From contig PKTN01000003.1 in assembly GCA_002869185.1 (NCBI GenBank), positions 62,001 to 126,000 on the forward strand: a DNA stretch of 64,000 nt, written 5' to 3'. Origin of the DNA: Denitrovibrio sp. (GTDB lineage Bacteria; Chrysiogenota; Deferribacteres; Deferribacterales; Geovibrionaceae). The notes beneath the pieces are model-generated. The model was not told where the DNA came from. It searched no databases and was given only the letters and a program-made list of their open reading frames with translations. Positions 45,594-54,300 of the stretch are shown piece after piece. Position 1 is the stretch's first letter, and each line of letters opens with the position of its first letter. A program made the translations under genes and the position numbers.

Positions 45594-46599
45594 GCATTTC
45601 TTTATGCATATGCTTCCAAAAAAGGTGAGCGAGAATGGAGTCAGGTTTAAGCCTACATTATACCTAGGTGCTATGCTGGTTATGCTCTTTATGTTCTTGT
45701 CAGTGAGTGGGCTATTGCTACTTTTCTATTATACGCCTGAAAGGTCACAAGCTTTTGCGTCAATCCTCTTCCTTGAGGAGAAAGTCTTTTTAGGTAGTTT
45801 CTTTAGAAGTTTTCACCGTATGAGCTCGCACATATTTCTCATTGTTCTGTCAGCTCATATGCTCAGAGTTATCTTTAGTGGAGCTTATAAGGTTCGCACT
45901 TATAGCTGGCGGTTGGGGCTTTTTATATTTACGCTGATAATTTTTGAGGCTTATGCAGGCTATCTTTTGCCTATGGATCAGCTTAGTTGGTGGGCTGCCA
46001 AAACAGGGCTAGAGCTTATGAAGAGTCTTCCGATTGGTGGGATTCTAGAGTCCATTTTAGCACCAGATGGTATAGGTAGTCGACTAACTCTGACTAGATA
46101 TTTTGCTTTGCACATAGTCGTTATCCCAATGTTTTTAATAGTGTTAGTTTCTGTTCATATGTTTGCTGTACGGAGACAAGGTCTATCCATAGAAGGAATG
46201 AAGGTTAGTTCCGATAAACTAAAAAGCAGACTAATAATTCTTTTTGTTGTTATGTTTATGTCAGTGATCATCCTATCTATATTTATTGGTGCTCCTTTGA
46301 CGCTTGAAGCTGACCCTACAACACCACCAAACCCAGCAAAGAGTGCTTGGTTTTTGCTATGGTTGCAAGAGATCGTGAGTTGGCGTACTTGGTATATCAA
46401 TTTCGTGATGCTTGTGTATATCACTATGTTTTTCCTCCCAGAGCTATCAAGGCGTAAATCTGGCTTCGGCTGGTTTAGTTTTGATGATCGACCTGTATGG
46501 ATATCTGTTTTGTTGATGGTTATTATTATTTTGGTTCTTACGATAATCGCTATGTTTTTTAGAGGTGCGGATTGGTCATTCGGCTTGTATTTCTCTTAA
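45586..46599 (+). CDS. Cytochrome b (b6-like) with a short subunit-IV region
   Basis: A 337-residue integral membrane protein. The four N-terminal helices carry the bis-His haem ligands in FHRMSSHIFLIVLSAHMLR and TRYFALHIVVIPM with VSVHMFAVRR. A segment TTPPNPAKSAWFLLWLQE, typical of the start of subunit IV, is followed by only about three more helices, so it is shorter than mitochondrial cytochrome b. It overlaps the Rieske gene by 8 bases. It oxidises menaquinol in the predicted complex. Confidence 0.93.
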   Translation: MFEHFFMHMLPKKVSENGVRFKPTLYLGAMLVMLFMFLSVSGLLLLFYYTPERSQAFASILFLEEKVFLGSFFRSFHRMSSHIFLIVLSAHMLRVIFSGAYKVRTYSWRLGLFIFTLIIFEAYAGYLLPMDQLSWWAAKTGLELMKSLPIGGILESILAPDGIGSRLTLTRYFALHIVVIPMFLIVLVSVHMFAVRRQGLSIEGMKVSSDKLKSRLIILFVVMFMSVIILSIFIGAPLTLEADPTTPPNPAKSAWFLLWLQEIVSWRTWYINFVMLVYITMFFLPELSRRKSGFGWFSFDDRPVWISVLLMVIIILVLTIIAMFFRGADWSFGLYFS

Positions 46600-47327
46600 T
46601 ACTAGTATCGGCAGTTAGCTTCGCTAGTACTTGTGTTAACTGCCATGAGAAACACCACACTGATGCTGGCTCATGCTTTACGTGCCATCGTGGAGACGGT
46701 CGTTCATCGAGAGAGAATATTGCTCACGCGGGTCTTATTACTTCGAAATATGCTGACTTTCAGATAAATAAGGAAGCTGTTAAAAATGGAGAGTTAGTAG
46801 TTGATAAAGCTAATTGTAGAAGATGTCACACTATTGATGAAAAAGGGAATAAACTAGCATTGAATCTAGATGAATCAGCGTCAAAGAATACTGGCGAATT
46901 ACTTCAAGAGAGTATAAATAAACCGAATGATTTTATGCCTGATTTCAGATTTAATGTTGTTGATACGGCTGATATTGTAAAATATATGTTGTCTGTATCT
47001 GGAGAAGAAAATATTTATATTAGAAAGCCTTATGTTATTTATGTTAAGAAGAATGAAGATGTGTTTGATAAGAAATGTGGTGGCTGTCACAAAGCTTTAA
47101 TCTTACAAGAAGGGTCAACTGGTCGAGGTGATTCCGCCCCTAATTTATCAGGTTTAGGAACTAGGTATTTTCAGTCCAAGGTCTTAAGAGATAACGAGAG
47201 ATGGGACAAAGATAAACTCAAAAAGTGGATAGACAATCCTCGATCTATAAGCAAACAGACGATCATGCCCCCTGCAAAACTAACCAAAGATGAGCTTGAA
47301 TACGTCTATAAACTTTTAGATGAATAG
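46572..47327 (+). CDS. Tetraheme c-type cytochrome
   Basis: A 251-residue secreted cytochrome with four CXXCH motifs (CVNCH, CFTCH, CRRCH, CGGCH). The last lies in a monohaem cytochrome c-like domain ending in a PPAKLTKDELEYVYKLL helix, which may provide a distal Met in IMPPAKL. The start is TTG 46572, with AGAGGTG upstream and a signal peptide directly following. It overlaps the cytochrome b gene by 28 bases. It is probably the c1-equivalent of the complex. Confidence 0.88.
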   Translation: MVIRLVFLLILVSAVSFASTCVNCHEKHHTDAGSCFTCHRGDGRSSRENIAHAGLITSKYADFQINKEAVKNGELVVDKANCRRCHTIDEKGNKLALNLDESASKNTGELLQESINKPNDFMPDFRFNVVDTADIVKYMLSVSGEENIYIRKPYVIYVKKNEDVFDKKCGGCHKALILQEGSTGRGDSAPNLSGLGTRYFQSKVLRDNERWDKDKLKKWIDNPRSISKQTIMPPAKLTKDELEYVYKLLDE

Positions 47328-47328
47328 A

Positions 47329-48003
47329 TTACAAATGATTTACGAGCGAGGATAATGATTTCGCATGTTTCTTTAGTTCAGATATGATCTCTGATTTATC
47401 CTTCTCTCTTATACGTTCGATAGGTCCAGATATAGATAAGGCTCCAAAAAGCTCCCCCGTTTCATCAAAGACAGGTGCTGCCAGTGCTGCAAAATATGCT
47501 TCTCTCTCTCCAAAGGATGACGCATACCCAGCTTCTTTAATATCAGACAAATTTTCATCCGTTTGTGCGAGCATAATTTTACCTGCTGCTCCTTTGTCTA
47601 GGGGCATAGTCTGCCCTATAGTGACTGTGTGACGAAGTGGGGAGTTGCTTTCTATACGCATGACACATCTACGAATGTCGCCATCTCTTCTATATAAGCA
47701 TATAGTCTCATTGCTAATCTCTTTTATGCTATCTAGTATCTGCCAAATGTGATGATAACCATTGTTGCCTGCTATATATATACCTGCTGTTTCTAGCATT
47801 TTTGAGCCTAGACGGTAGCGTTCTGTAGCTTTATTTTTACTGAGGAAACCTTCTGAGCATAAGATCTCAAGAAGTCCGCTGACGACCTCTTTAGTGTTAT
47901 CTACACGCATCATCAGCTCATCAAAGGAAAGGTCAATATCCTGAGCTGTGAAGCAGCTTATAATCTGTAATGCTGTCTCTACACTACTTTTACAATTGTT
48001 CAA
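47329..48003 (-). CDS. IclR-family regulator (paralogue of the 29928 gene)
   Basis: This 224-residue regulator is colinear with the IclR protein at 29928-30602. The effector domain is very similar (both have SPLRHxVTxGQ, GALSISGPxERIR and HAKSLSxLVN segments). The HTH recognition region differs sharply: NTKEVVSGLLEIL here against LSKPSLHRLCTTL there. It probably binds a similar effector but a different operator. Its divergent neighbour is an EamA permease, a likely target. Confidence 0.9.
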   Translation of the reverse strand: MNNCKSSVETALQIISCFTAQDIDLSFDELMMRVDNTKEVVSGLLEILCSEGFLSKNKATERYRLGSKMLETAGIYIAGNNGYHHIWQILDSIKEISNETICLYRRDGDIRRCVMRIESNSPLRHTVTIGQTMPLDKGAAGKIMLAQTDENLSDIKEAGYASSFGEREAYFAALAAPVFDETGELFGALSISGPIERIREKDKSEIISELKKHAKSLSSLVNHL

Positions 48004-48105
48004 TTCATCACTCCAGTGGTAAAGGATTTATATAATAATAACATGTTTTCGCTATCTGTTTCTGCTGAAAAGTTGTATTATCCCGTTTCTGATAAAGGGG
48101 ATGAT

Positions 48106-48984
48106 ATGGCCATCAAGAAAAAATCCGATCTATTGCCTATACTCGCACTTCTTGGTGCAGTCTTTTTATGGTCTAGTTCATTCGTTGGTATGCGTATCGC
48201 TCTGAAAGAGATGACCCCTATGCAGGTCACATGGATAAGGATGGTTGTGGCTCTGCTAGCTGTATCACCATTTTTGCCTAGGCTGAGGCGTCTACCTTAT
48301 GAGAAGGGTGATCTTTTTAAAATTGTCGGAATGGTGCTCTTCTTACCTTGTGCCTACTATCTCCTAGAATCGAATGCTCTTAAATTTACAACTTCATCTC
48401 AGGCGGGCGTTATCTCATCTGTTGTCCCTCTATTTGTAGGTCTCCTCAGTTGGCTGTTCCTTAAAGAACGTATAAGCCTTATGGCGACTGTTGGACTTGT
48501 TATATCTATAGCTGGAGTTATATGGTTGACACTTGCTGGTAGTGATGACGCAAAGGCTACTGACCCTATTCTCGGAAACTCATTAGAGTTAGGTGCTATG
48601 GTTTGCGCTGCTTGTAGTATGGTTATGCTAAAAAACCTATCATCAAGACATAGCTCATTTGATCTGACGATCTTTCAGGTTATTGCAGGTTGCATCTTTT
48701 TTATTAGGGGTGGCGTGTCTTTGTTTGACGAAGGCTTCCATGTTAGTCTTATCCCATTGTCGGCAACTATATATATGGGTATATTCGTCACTCTTGGCGC
48801 TTTTGGGCTTTATAATTGGGCGATGAGCAGAGTAGAGGCGGCAAAGGCTTCTACATACATAAACTTAATCCCTGTCTTTGCTGTTATGCTCGGCTGTATG
48901 ATACTTGATGAGGGGCTAAATCCTATACAGCTTATCGCTGGTGGGGTTATCCTTTTTGGAATATGGTTATCCAGCACTAAGTAA
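48106..48984 (+). CDS. EamA/DMT-family permease
   Basis: A 292-residue membrane protein with ten hydrophobic helices in two EamA repeats (FLWSSSFVGMRIALKEM and GAFGLYNWAMSRVEAAKAS segments). ATG 48106 has AAAGGGG upstream. DMT proteins export amino acids, sugars or metabolites; the substrate is unknown. The divergent IclR gene may regulate it. The end overlaps the convergent TauE/SafE gene by 8 bases. Confidence 0.87.
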   Translation: MAIKKKSDLLPILALLGAVFLWSSSFVGMRIALKEMTPMQVTWIRMVVALLAVSPFLPRLRRLPYEKGDLFKIVGMVLFLPCAYYLLESNALKFTTSSQAGVISSVVPLFVGLLSWLFLKERISLMATVGLVISIAGVIWLTLAGSDDAKATDPILGNSLELGAMVCAACSMVMLKNLSSRHSSFDLTIFQVIAGCIFFIRGGVSLFDEGFHVSLIPLSATIYMGIFVTLGAFGLYNWAMSRVEAAKASTYINLIPVFAVMLGCMILDEGLNPIQLIAGGVILFGIWLSSTK

Positions 48985-49720
48985 CAAAAGGCTTGATGAT
49001 AAGGCTTAGACCTATAAGAAAGAGGAACGCCAGAACTATCTGCTTATATCTCTTCTCCGGAAGTATCTTACGCACCTTTCCACCTAAGAAAACTCCAGCA
49101 AAAACTACAACAATCCCACCAATCGAAGTACCCAAATAGCCTACAGCAAGAAGATCGTACTTCCTTAGCAAAATAATCAGAGTAAAACTGGATAGAGTGA
49201 ATGATATATTAACTGCCTGAACAAAGATGTCTTTATGCAGTTTCAACGATAGCATATATGGCAATATTGGCATTATCTGTGACCCTGTAAATCCGTTAAC
49301 CAGCCCTGTTGCAAATCCAACTGGATAGCTTATTAGCCTTTCTGTGCGTTTCGATATTAAGTGTTCTTTTGCTATCAAAGCCCATGATGAATATAAGACA
49401 AGAACAAGCCCAAGAGCTAACCTGATAGTATCGCTGTTCGCTCTACTGAGTGTAAATACGCCAAGCATTAGACCGGGCAAAACAAATAGGTAAACCCGCC
49501 AAAATCTTTTACATGTCTCTATAAAATGACCTACCTGAAACATGACAATTAAATTGCTGGATATAGATGGTAGCAGAATCAAGGTAATGCCGATCTTTGG
49601 ATCTATGATGTACGACAATAGTGGCAGGCATATGGTAGAAAAGCCTAACCCAGTTACCCCTTTAAGGAATGATGCAAAGAGGTAGGCAAGCAGTATCATC
49701 ATTACTGTATATGTGTCCAA
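48977..49720 (-). CDS. TauE/SafE-family permease (second copy)
   Basis: A 247-residue membrane protein with about 8 helices and the family-type N-terminus FLKGVTGLGFSTICLPLLSY plus FTGSQIMPILPYM. It is only distantly related to the copy at 36074. It may export a sulfur-containing or carboxylic anion. It converges with the EamA permease. Confidence 0.85.
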   Translation of the reverse strand: MDTYTVMMILLAYLFASFLKGVTGLGFSTICLPLLSYIIDPKIGITLILLPSISSNLIVMFQVGHFIETCKRFWRVYLFVLPGLMLGVFTLSRANSDTIRLALGLVLVLYSSWALIAKEHLISKRTERLISYPVGFATGLVNGFTGSQIMPILPYMLSLKLHKDIFVQAVNISFTLSSFTLIILLRKYDLLAVGYLGTSIGGIVVVFAGVFLGGKVRKILPEKRYKQIVLAFLFLIGLSLIIKPFVT

Positions 49721-49807
49721 TATTATCTCCTAGGCTGACGATAGATTCTACTATATAAGTTTCCTAATTTGAAGGTTTATTGACATATTGGTTTTGGGAG
49801 GATATAC

Positions 49808-51085
49808 TTGCTAATGAATAATAAAACGGCATTATACTATATTCTTTCTGGTGCTAGCTACTATCAAACTATGAATAGAGAGGAGCGTGCCGTTATGCTT
49901 CGTAGGCAGGTAGATAAAGAAATAGAATACTTTTTTGAAAAAAGATACGTGAGACGTGAGCCTTGGCATGAAAGGTATTTCCCTATACTTATAGCTGTGT
50001 TTAGCATGAATTTGCTCGCCCGTAGGATAGAAAGAAAGTTGTTTCATTCATATTCTGCATATGGTGATAAATATTCAAAATTCGCACCAGCGACAATTCT
50101 CGCACTCATCGAATATAATAAGCACCAAGATCAGTTTATAGTTGATGTTGAGCCATTTGTATTTATTAAAGATCTTGTTTATGAAGTTAATGGCAAAGTT
50201 AATAGCTATTGCTGTGGCAAGGGTTGTGAAGTAGAGACAGAGACTTTTGTACACTCAAATACTCCAATAGGTATTGAGTTGGAATTTTCTAATAAGGGGC
50301 ATTCCGCAGGTAATTTTTTTGCAACTGGAAAGGACGATGAGCTAGAGAATTTTTCAAAGTATCACTACTATCATTTGATGAAGTTTATGTGGAGACTTGG
50401 AGCATATGTTGACTCAGATACACCGTTCAAGCAGTTTATTAGAAAGGGTGGTTTTCTTGAGTACACTTTTACGAAGCCAGATGTCGCTTTTAAACCATCT
50501 GAGCCGCTTACATCCAGCCCAGGCTTAGCTTCTAGAATGGTAGAAGAGTCTGTTAGGTTTACGGCTGTACGACCTCATAGCCTACATATCACATTTCAGC
50601 TAGATGAGAGATCTAAGAAGCTACCTAAAGTGTCATTTATTGAGATTCTCTTTTTGATGATGTGTACTGGGCACTTTGTCCGAGATGAGGCTGGTGTTAC
50701 TGAGACACGGCTAACCGAAGGGAATATGAAAGAATGGGCAACCATAAGAGATCGCAGAAATGTAGGTGGATGGGTAATTACTATCGAATTTACTCATATG
50801 CGTGTTAATCGTGAATTTGTTGATCGAAAAATATATGAACCATCAATGCTTTTGTTACTCGCTTATAAAAACCTCTTTAATTTTTCAGATATAGATATAT
50901 ATTCAATTAAGTTGGTTAAATGGGCTGAAAACCCTTATGTGCCAGAAGTGGATGTTGATATTATGCTTGAGAAGGTTAAGGCTGGGCTAGATGTGGATGT
51001 TGCTCTGCCAGAAGGTTACAAGCAAGAAGCTATAAAGCAGATACGCGGTTTATATAACTATAACAAAGAGCTATTGATTAACTAG
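49808..51085 (+). CDS. Putative amidoligase-superfamily protein
   Basis: A 425-residue soluble protein with no obvious named homologue. Key segments suit the glutamine-synthetase/GCS-like amidoligase fold: GIELEF at 155-160 (metal/nucleotide strand), FLEYTF at 216-221, SLHITF at 258-263 and TIEFTHMR at 325-332. A CCGKGC patch at 135-140 could bind metal. GGGAGG suits TTG 49808; ATG 49814 is an alternative. The next gene encodes a gamma-glutamylcyclotransferase-like protein, a partner known from predicted amidoligase operons. It would be expected to form an amide bond with ATP hydrolysis, but substrates are unknown. The assignment rests on motif reading. Confidence 0.6.
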   Translation: MLMNNKTALYYILSGASYYQTMNREERAVMLRRQVDKEIEYFFEKRYVRREPWHERYFPILIAVFSMNLLARRIERKLFHSYSAYGDKYSKFAPATILALIEYNKHQDQFIVDVEPFVFIKDLVYEVNGKVNSYCCGKGCEVETETFVHSNTPIGIELEFSNKGHSAGNFFATGKDDELENFSKYHYYHLMKFMWRLGAYVDSDTPFKQFIRKGGFLEYTFTKPDVAFKPSEPLTSSPGLASRMVEESVRFTAVRPHSLHITFQLDERSKKLPKVSFIEILFLMMCTGHFVRDEAGVTETRLTEGNMKEWATIRDRRNVGGWVITIEFTHMRVNREFVDRKIYEPSMLLLLAYKNLFNFSDIDIYSIKLVKWAENPYVPEVDVDIMLEKVKAGLDVDVALPEGYKQEAIKQIRGLYNYNKELLIN

Positions 51086-51095
51086 GAGAGAGTCC

Positions 51096-51587
51096 TTGTC
51101 AAAAAAATACACAGTCTTTACTTACGGTTCATTGATGAAAGGGTTTTATGGAAATGATACCCTGATGAAAGATGCTGAGTTTATAGGAGAGGCGACAGTT
51201 GATGGCAACCTACGTTTCTTCTGCTCTGACTATCCTGTAATGATTAAAAAAGATGACGGTAAAAGCTCTGTTAAGGGTGAACTGTACCATGTTGACGAAG
51301 TGATGATGGAGAGACTGCGAAGCTATGAAGGTGTAGGGAGTCCTCTTACCTGCTATACAGAGAAAGTTATAAAGGCGAAGACAGAAGAAGGGGATGTGCC
51401 TGCGAGGGCATTTGTGGCTATGCCTGGCATTGCTGTGCCTGTTAAGCTGAGCTCTAGGAGTATCCCAGAAGGTGATTGGCGTCTTTTCAAATCTTCTTCT
51501 AGGTGGCTACCTGTAGCGCAACCACTTCAGTTTTATTTCGTCGCAATTGTAATAGGTACCATCTTTTGGCAGATGGGGCTTATCTAG
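51096..51587 (+). CDS. Gamma-glutamylcyclotransferase (AIG2/GGACT)-like protein with C-terminal membrane helix
   Basis: A 163-residue protein with the GGCT fold signature FTYGSLMKG (8-16) and the catalytic-type Glu E78 in RSYEGVGS. Such enzymes release amide-bound groups from gamma-glutamyl compounds as 5-oxoproline. Residues about 144-163 (LQFYFVAIVIGTIFWQMG) are hydrophobic, suggesting the enzyme is anchored to the membrane, which is unusual for the family. The TTG start has AGGAGAG upstream. It lies 10 bases after the putative amidoligase. Confidence 0.85.
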   Translation: MSKKYTVFTYGSLMKGFYGNDTLMKDAEFIGEATVDGNLRFFCSDYPVMIKKDDGKSSVKGELYHVDEVMMERLRSYEGVGSPLTCYTEKVIKAKTEEGDVPARAFVAMPGIAVPVKLSSRSIPEGDWRLFKSSSRWLPVAQPLQFYFVAIVIGTIFWQMGLI

Positions 51588-51658
51588 CCAGTCTTTTGAG
51601 TTCTGAGATACTTAAAGTGCCCCTGCAATTTACAAGGGCACATGTTGAAAGTTAGTTA

Positions 51659-52993
51659 TTATTTATTCTGAAAGTGTTTCTTGGTCTCTTGTACTACGAC
51701 AGGAGTAAGGAATATCAAACCTATAAGGTTAGGTATAGCCATTAGCCCGTTGAGTGTATCTGAGATATTCCAAACAAGGCTGAGTTTAGATACTGCACCA
51801 ACCCCAATCATAAGAACAAAAACGACCCTGTATGGAAGAACAGACTTAATACCAAAAAGGTATTCCATGGATTTTTCACCATAGTAACACCATCCTAGAA
51901 CTGTTGAGTAAGCGAACAGAATGATACCTATCGTTACAATGTATGCTCCGCCTGGTATAAGAGCTTGAAAAGCTGTAGTTGTGAGCTCTGCGCCAGTTTG
52001 TCCGTTTGACCATGCGTCACTTAGAATAAGAACAAGACCAGTCATGGTACATACTATGATAGTATCGATGAATGTTTGAGTCATAGACACAAGTGCTTGA
52101 CTAGCAGGATCTTTTGTCTTAGCCGCTGCCGCTGCGATAGGGGCACTACCAAGACCAGATTCGTTAGAGAAAACACCACGGGCAACACCAAAGCGTATCG
52201 CCATCATTATTGTTGAACCTGCGAAACCACCTACAGCTGCTGTAGGATTAAAGGCTTGTTTCACTATTAGGATAAGAGCAGCAGGTACCTGACCAATGTT
52301 GCTGATGATGATATACATTGCCGCACAGATATAAAAAACGACCATAACAGGAACTAAAAAGCTTGTTACTTTAGCGATAGATTTGATCCCGCCGAGGATA
52401 ACAACAGCGGAAAAGATCATCATAACAAGACCTGTGATCCAGAAAGGGACTTGAAATGTAGCCTCTACTGCATCTGCAACAGAGTTCGCTTGAACAAGAT
52501 TACCTATACCAAAAGCCGCTGCTGCAGCAAATATGGCAAAGATAGTTCCTAGCCAAGGCATATTAAGACCTTTAGAAATATAATACATTGGACCACCACA
52601 CATTTCGCCATTTGCGTCTACTTCACGATATTTGACGGCGAGGATAGCCTCTGAATATTTTGTAGCCATGCCAACAAGACCTGTTATCCACATCCAAAAG
52701 AGTGCACCAGGACCTCCTAGAGCGATAGCTGTAGCAACACCTGCGATGTTACCTGTTCCGACTGTAGCAGCCATAGCTGTCATTAAAGCCTGAAAATGAG
52801 AGATGTCTCCCTCTGAATCATCGTCCTCTTCGCGTTTAATAAGAGCGAGATAAAGAGCGTGGAATAGCTTAGTGAATTGCAATCCCTTAAGGTTCAGTGT
52901 GAGCCAAAAACCAGTTCCTACCAATAGGATAAGCATAGGTGGACCCCAGGCGAAAGCGTTAACCTTGCCTATTAATAAATCAAGTGTTTCCAT
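51659..52993 (-). CDS. Sodium:alanine symporter family protein (AGCS)
   Basis: A 444-residue transporter with about 11 helices. The AGCS signatures are [24 protein letters not shown] and [16 protein letters not shown], given here as [15 protein letters not shown] and [14 protein letters not shown]. It imports alanine, glycine or similar amino acids with sodium. It is monocistronic; a GGAGG site precedes the ATG. Confidence 0.95.
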   Translation of the reverse strand: METLDLLIGKVNAFAWGPPMLILLVGTGFWLTLNLKGLQFTKLFHALYLALIKREEDDDSEGDISHFQALMTAMAATVGTGNIAGVATAIALGGPGALFWMWITGLVGMATKYSEAILAVKYREVDANGEMCGGPMYYISKGLNMPWLGTIFAIFAAAAAFGIGNLVQANSVADAVEATFQVPFWITGLVMMIFSAVVILGGIKSIAKVTSFLVPVMVVFYICAAMYIIISNIGQVPAALILIVKQAFNPTAAVGGFAGSTIMMAIRFGVARGVFSNESGLGSAPIAAAAAKTKDPASQALVSMTQTFIDTIIVCTMTGLVLILSDAWSNGQTGAELTTTAFQALIPGGAYIVTIGIILFAYSTVLGWCYYGEKSMEYLFGIKSVLPYRVVFVLMIGVGAVSKLSLVWNISDTLNGLMAIPNLIGLIFLTPVVVQETKKHFQNK

Positions 52994-53114
52994 TAAAACC
53001 TCCTAATAAAATTACATTTGCGAATGTAACGGAAATTGGATTTTGATTGTAGCACTAACTTAATTCTAAAAAAATATATTTTTGTTTGAATAGAACAGGT
53101 AGGGGTATTATTGC

Positions 53115-53151
53115 AAAAAAAAGACCCCAGCATTCAATGAACACTGGGGTC
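53115..53151 (-). terminator. Intrinsic terminator of the HesB-like selenoprotein gene
   Basis: An 8-bp perfect stem GACCCCAG/CTGGGGTC is followed on the minus strand by a run of eight or more Ts. It ends the gene that stops at 53178. Confidence 0.85.
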
Positions 53152-53177
53152 AGTTTGTATAAATTAACTAATGCTAA

Positions 53178-53519
53178 CTATGAAGAGCAGCAGTCGTCAC
53201 CACAGCTACTGTCGCTTGAACCGCCACAGCAGTCGTGACCTTTATCTTCAGTAGGTCCGAGTATAAATCCTTTACCCCTTTGGTCTTCAACATAGTCTAG
53301 CTGGTGACCATCAGTGTATGGAAGCACTTCTTCGTTAATCAGAATATCAATCTCGTTAATAGTATAAGTCTTGTCAGCGTCTGTAGGCTCATCCAGAGCC
53401 ATCCTCAATTGAGGACCGCCTCAACCAAAACCTTCAGAAACTATGCGGAGACATTTACCTTCGTGCTCTTTCATGACTTCTTTAATCATGTCGCGAGCTA
53501 TATCAGTTATTACTAACAT
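53178..53519 (-). CDS. HesB/IscA-like selenoprotein (UGA encodes Sec33)
   Basis: The gene has one in-frame TGA (53423-53421) inside a continuous frame of 113 residues. ATG 53519 has AGGAGTG upstream and the reading is MLVITDIARDMIKEVM ... SEGFG-U-GGPQLRMALDEP. The TGA falls exactly where HesB/IscA proteins have their first conserved Cys (GxC/U-GG), matching the known HesB-related selenoprotein family. The C-terminus is Cys-rich (HDCCGGSSDSSCGDDCCSS), probably metal-binding. A hairpin suited to act as a SECIS follows the TGA. The role is likely iron-sulfur or metal handling. It is divergent from a MoaE-like gene. If UGA were a stop, only a 32-residue fragment would be made. Confidence 0.9.
53386..53400 (-). 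promoter_or_regulatory. Candidate bacterial SECIS hairpin
   Basis: Starting 20 nt after the UGA, GGCTC-TGGAT-GAGCC forms a 5-bp perfect stem with a 5-nt loop containing GG. The distance matches that expected for SelB-bound bacterial SECIS elements (loop 16-37 nt after UGA). A second potential stem TCCTCAATTGAGGA lies between them. Confidence 0.5.
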
Positions 53520-53665
53520 TTATCACTCCTATATGCATATTTTGATATGTACAATAGGAGATGCAGAGAAAAAAAGCTATGGTTAATTTTTCTCCTGTAG
53601 ATGCTATATCGCTAAATGCTTGATACTATTATTGCGAACTGATATTATTTTTTACGGAGTTAAAT

Positions 53666-54028
53666 ATGGATATATCAAAGAAAATTGCAGAACTTAAGGA
53701 AGACGAAAATTTTGCAGAGAATGTTGGGATGGTACTCATACATAATGGTGTTGTTAGAGGTACTAAGCGTGAGGACGGTTCTCCAGTTGCAAAGCTAGAA
53801 GTGAAAGCAGATCGTGAAAAAATTGAACTTATCAGACAAGATATAGAAGCGATGGAGGGGATATATAAGGTTGTAGTTGAAGCTATTGATGGCGTCATGA
53901 AACCTGGGGACGACCTTCTTTATCTTATAGTTGCCGGAGATATTAGAGAGAATGTTAAACCTGCTCTCGCTCTCCTACTCGATAGAGTTAAAGCTGAAGC
54001 TGTGGCTAAGAAAGAGCACTCGCTTTAA
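53666..54028 (+). CDS. MoaE-like molybdopterin synthase family protein
   Basis: The 120-residue protein resembles MoaE: GMVLIHNGVVRGT, then KLEVKADREKIELIRQ, GVMKPGDDLLYLIVAGDIREN and a VKAEAVAKKE end. Compared with E. coli MoaE (about 150 aa) it is shorter at both ends. MoaE with MoaD inserts sulfur into precursor Z to make molybdopterin. It may serve the molybdoenzyme at 38149, though other cofactor genes are not in this window. It may be a MoaE-like paralogue rather than the main enzyme. Confidence 0.7.
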   Translation: MDISKKIAELKEDENFAENVGMVLIHNGVVRGTKREDGSPVAKLEVKADREKIELIRQDIEAMEGIYKVVVEAIDGVMKPGDDLLYLIVAGDIRENVKPALALLLDRVKAEAVAKKEHSL

Positions 54029-54300
54029 TTAGCCTCTCCTTTATTGCCGTTTCACTTAATCTGAATGTCTATACTAGCTTGTAGATGTTTGTATGAGTTT
54101 TTTTAATACTTGCCATTAAAATAATAAAAATTATTATGCCCGTCGATTTATATCTTATTCTACTTATATGTAATGACTTATTGCAATCTCCACCCAATGC
54201 GTTTGTATGATATAAGCTGGTTTCGTAGGATTGTAAATAATATGTGATATAATTAAGTATAGACATAAGAGAAGGTACTATTAAGCGTTAGACGCTAGGT

